Below, piece after piece: positions 62,465-64,000 of a DNA stretch of 64,000 nucleotides (the first letter of the stretch is position 1; every line of letters begins with the position of its first letter). The translations under genes and the position numbers were made by a program. A model generated the notes under the pieces. That model was not told the DNA's origin. It was given only the letters and a program-made list of their open reading frames with translations, and did no database searches. The stretch is from Chondrilla cf. caribensis (lineage: Eukaryota > Porifera > Demospongiae > Chondrillida > Chondrillidae): positions 638,633 through 702,632 of the forward strand of contig OZ026549.1 of the NCBI GenBank assembly GCA_964020155.1, in the 5' to 3' direction.

Positions 62465-64000
62465 CTGTGGAGGGAGAGAAAGTCCACATACCGATAGCTG
62501 TATTTCTAATTCCAATGTTATTAAGGATCATTAACTAGTATTGAGGCTAGCCCTTGCATTAAAGGGATAAATTTAAGAACACGTGTTGTGATATAGTACT
62601 GTTGAACCCCGCATTTCTGGTCTTCATAGTTACGGGCAACTCGTGGTCAGCCAGACAGTGTTTTTCAAGTGTTAGCACTTTATACACTATACTATTGTCA
62701 TTGCTAATATTATTATTGATAGATATATTAATATAATGTGCATTCCTATGCTTAACCGCAACAATGAGTTTATATTGTGCGAAAAAGATGGCCGATTTCG
62801 AAATGTCAAGAATTAGAAATTGGGCTAAAATTCAAGTGTAACAACTTAGTCGAGCTTAATATCCTCAGCAAAGGTTCTATGGTTCTGAACAAGATGCTTA
62901 AGTAATTTGAGCCCAGGGATATATAACAGCCCCACAAGTTTTGAAATGTCATCATTTCAATAATGTATAATACTTAAGTTTTAGCTACTTGTGAAAACTA
63001 AGACACAGACAAAAAGTGAAAAGAGCGAAAACCGTGCATCACTGCTCTATACCTCAATTGATTTCAGAACTAAGAATATGTAATGACTGTTATTTCTGAT
63101 ATTATTGTATCTGTGCATATGTATCTAGTGATGCACAACATATTTTCTATCCTCATTGCCATACAAATCTGATAAATTGTTGGTTTCATAGTTACGGGCA
63201 CCCTTGGTCCCTCACCCCTCGGATATGATGGGGTTCTACTGTACACAGTTACATATACCATCTCAGTACTCTAGTTTGTATCACTATTGTACTATATACT
63301 CAGACACTTGCCTAAGGTATACCACACCCACTGTATAAATAGCCCAAATACCAGTTGCAAAAGCACAGCACAGTTCTACGGACTTGATTTATTTCCCAAT
63401 CATTATAATACTATTACAGTTGTTTATACATCTCCTTGGAGGTATGTAGCTCTTGTGCTCCTGTCCTTGTGTATCCTGCTGTCATCACTGACATAATTAA
63501 ATGGTGTTAAAATCCAATTAGTTGTTGCTGTGTTGTTAGTAACAAATGTGAAATGTACTTGAAATAGAAAGAGGTTTGTGGAAACCATATATTAGAAAAT
63601 TCAGCTGTGTTTGTCATAGTAAATGTTAAGTCGTACCTGTAAAGTGAAAACGTACTCTTAGACTGTACATAGCCACACATATGTACCGGTGATCAGTAAA
63701 CTTAGGCTTCATTGAAGTATTCTATTTCATTGTAGATGTGTACCTTGGGCTAGCTTCTCAATACGCAGGACATACATAGCAACCATTAATTTTCCTCAAT
63801 TATGTAGTAGAGGCTCATGCTACTGTAACAGTAACAGTGTGAACTCGAGTGTCAAAGAGCTTTTATTTAGCTACAAGACAAAATAGTGAAACTAGATTAG
63901 ATAACAAGATTGCAAAGTGCTTCGACCTTGAAAGTCTTCATTATTTACAAAACTTCACTGTAGTTCACACTGTCGAAACAGCAGCAATATCGGGGTCAAT
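62465..64000. other. R9 intron 1 (to window edge)
   Basis: Non-coding. It parallels R8 intron 1 from 52080 onward: dispersed repeat at 62590-62960, then the CCATCTCAGTACTCTAG block near 63255, but without the insertions at 52808 and 53318. It provides empty-site evidence for both. Confidence 0.65.

Overview
The window is invertebrate animal nuclear DNA. It has split genes with GT-AG introns, dinucleotide microsatellites over 100 bp long, many short inverted-repeat transposons, and no prokaryotic genes. The shortest introns are about 85 nt. Compact introns plus Ig/FN3 receptors suggest a sponge, but this is an inference; a cnidarian or other early-branching animal is not excluded.

All convincing genes lie on the minus strand and belong to one family: nine tandem paralogues, called R1 to R9 here from left to right. 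Each encodes a type I membrane receptor: signal peptide, Ig domain (Ig1), a second Ig-like domain (Ig2), two FN3 domains (FN3-A, FN3-B), a Ser/Thr/Pro stalk, a transmembrane helix, and a cytoplasmic tail with several tyrosine motifs, some matching the ITIM pattern. I placed the exons by hand from splice sites. Every intron is phase 1, so every internal exon is symmetric. Seven reconstructed genes (R2 to R8) give uninterrupted frames; R8 does so only if one damaged stalk exon is skipped.

Layout (gene 5' ends are at higher coordinates): R1 1-1910 (3' part beyond the left edge), R2 4077-8909, R3 10452-15655, R4 17240-21175, R5 22538-27470, R6 28102-32215, R7 33596-43276, R8 44706-55186, R9 56404 to beyond the right edge. 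R2 to R6 carry one Ig1-Ig2-FN3A-FN3B unit. R7 to R9 carry two units in series and a different tail. R2, R3 and R4 share a tail with one, two and three copies of a 21-residue tyrosine-containing repeat. R5 and R6 have divergent tails. R1 shows only its extracellular part.

Between and inside the genes lie duplicated flanking blocks, (CA)n arrays beside most stop codons, a 24-bp minisatellite in intron 1, first-exon relics, tail-exon relics, and several small DNA transposons, some with visible target-site duplications.

Taken together this is a fast-evolving tandem receptor array. Ig1 is nearly constant, Ig2 varies in a mosaic way, stalk and tail lengths vary, and tails carry inhibitory-type motifs. 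That pattern resembles innate immune or allorecognition receptor clusters. Neither ligand nor function can be read from sequence, so that role is a hypothesis.
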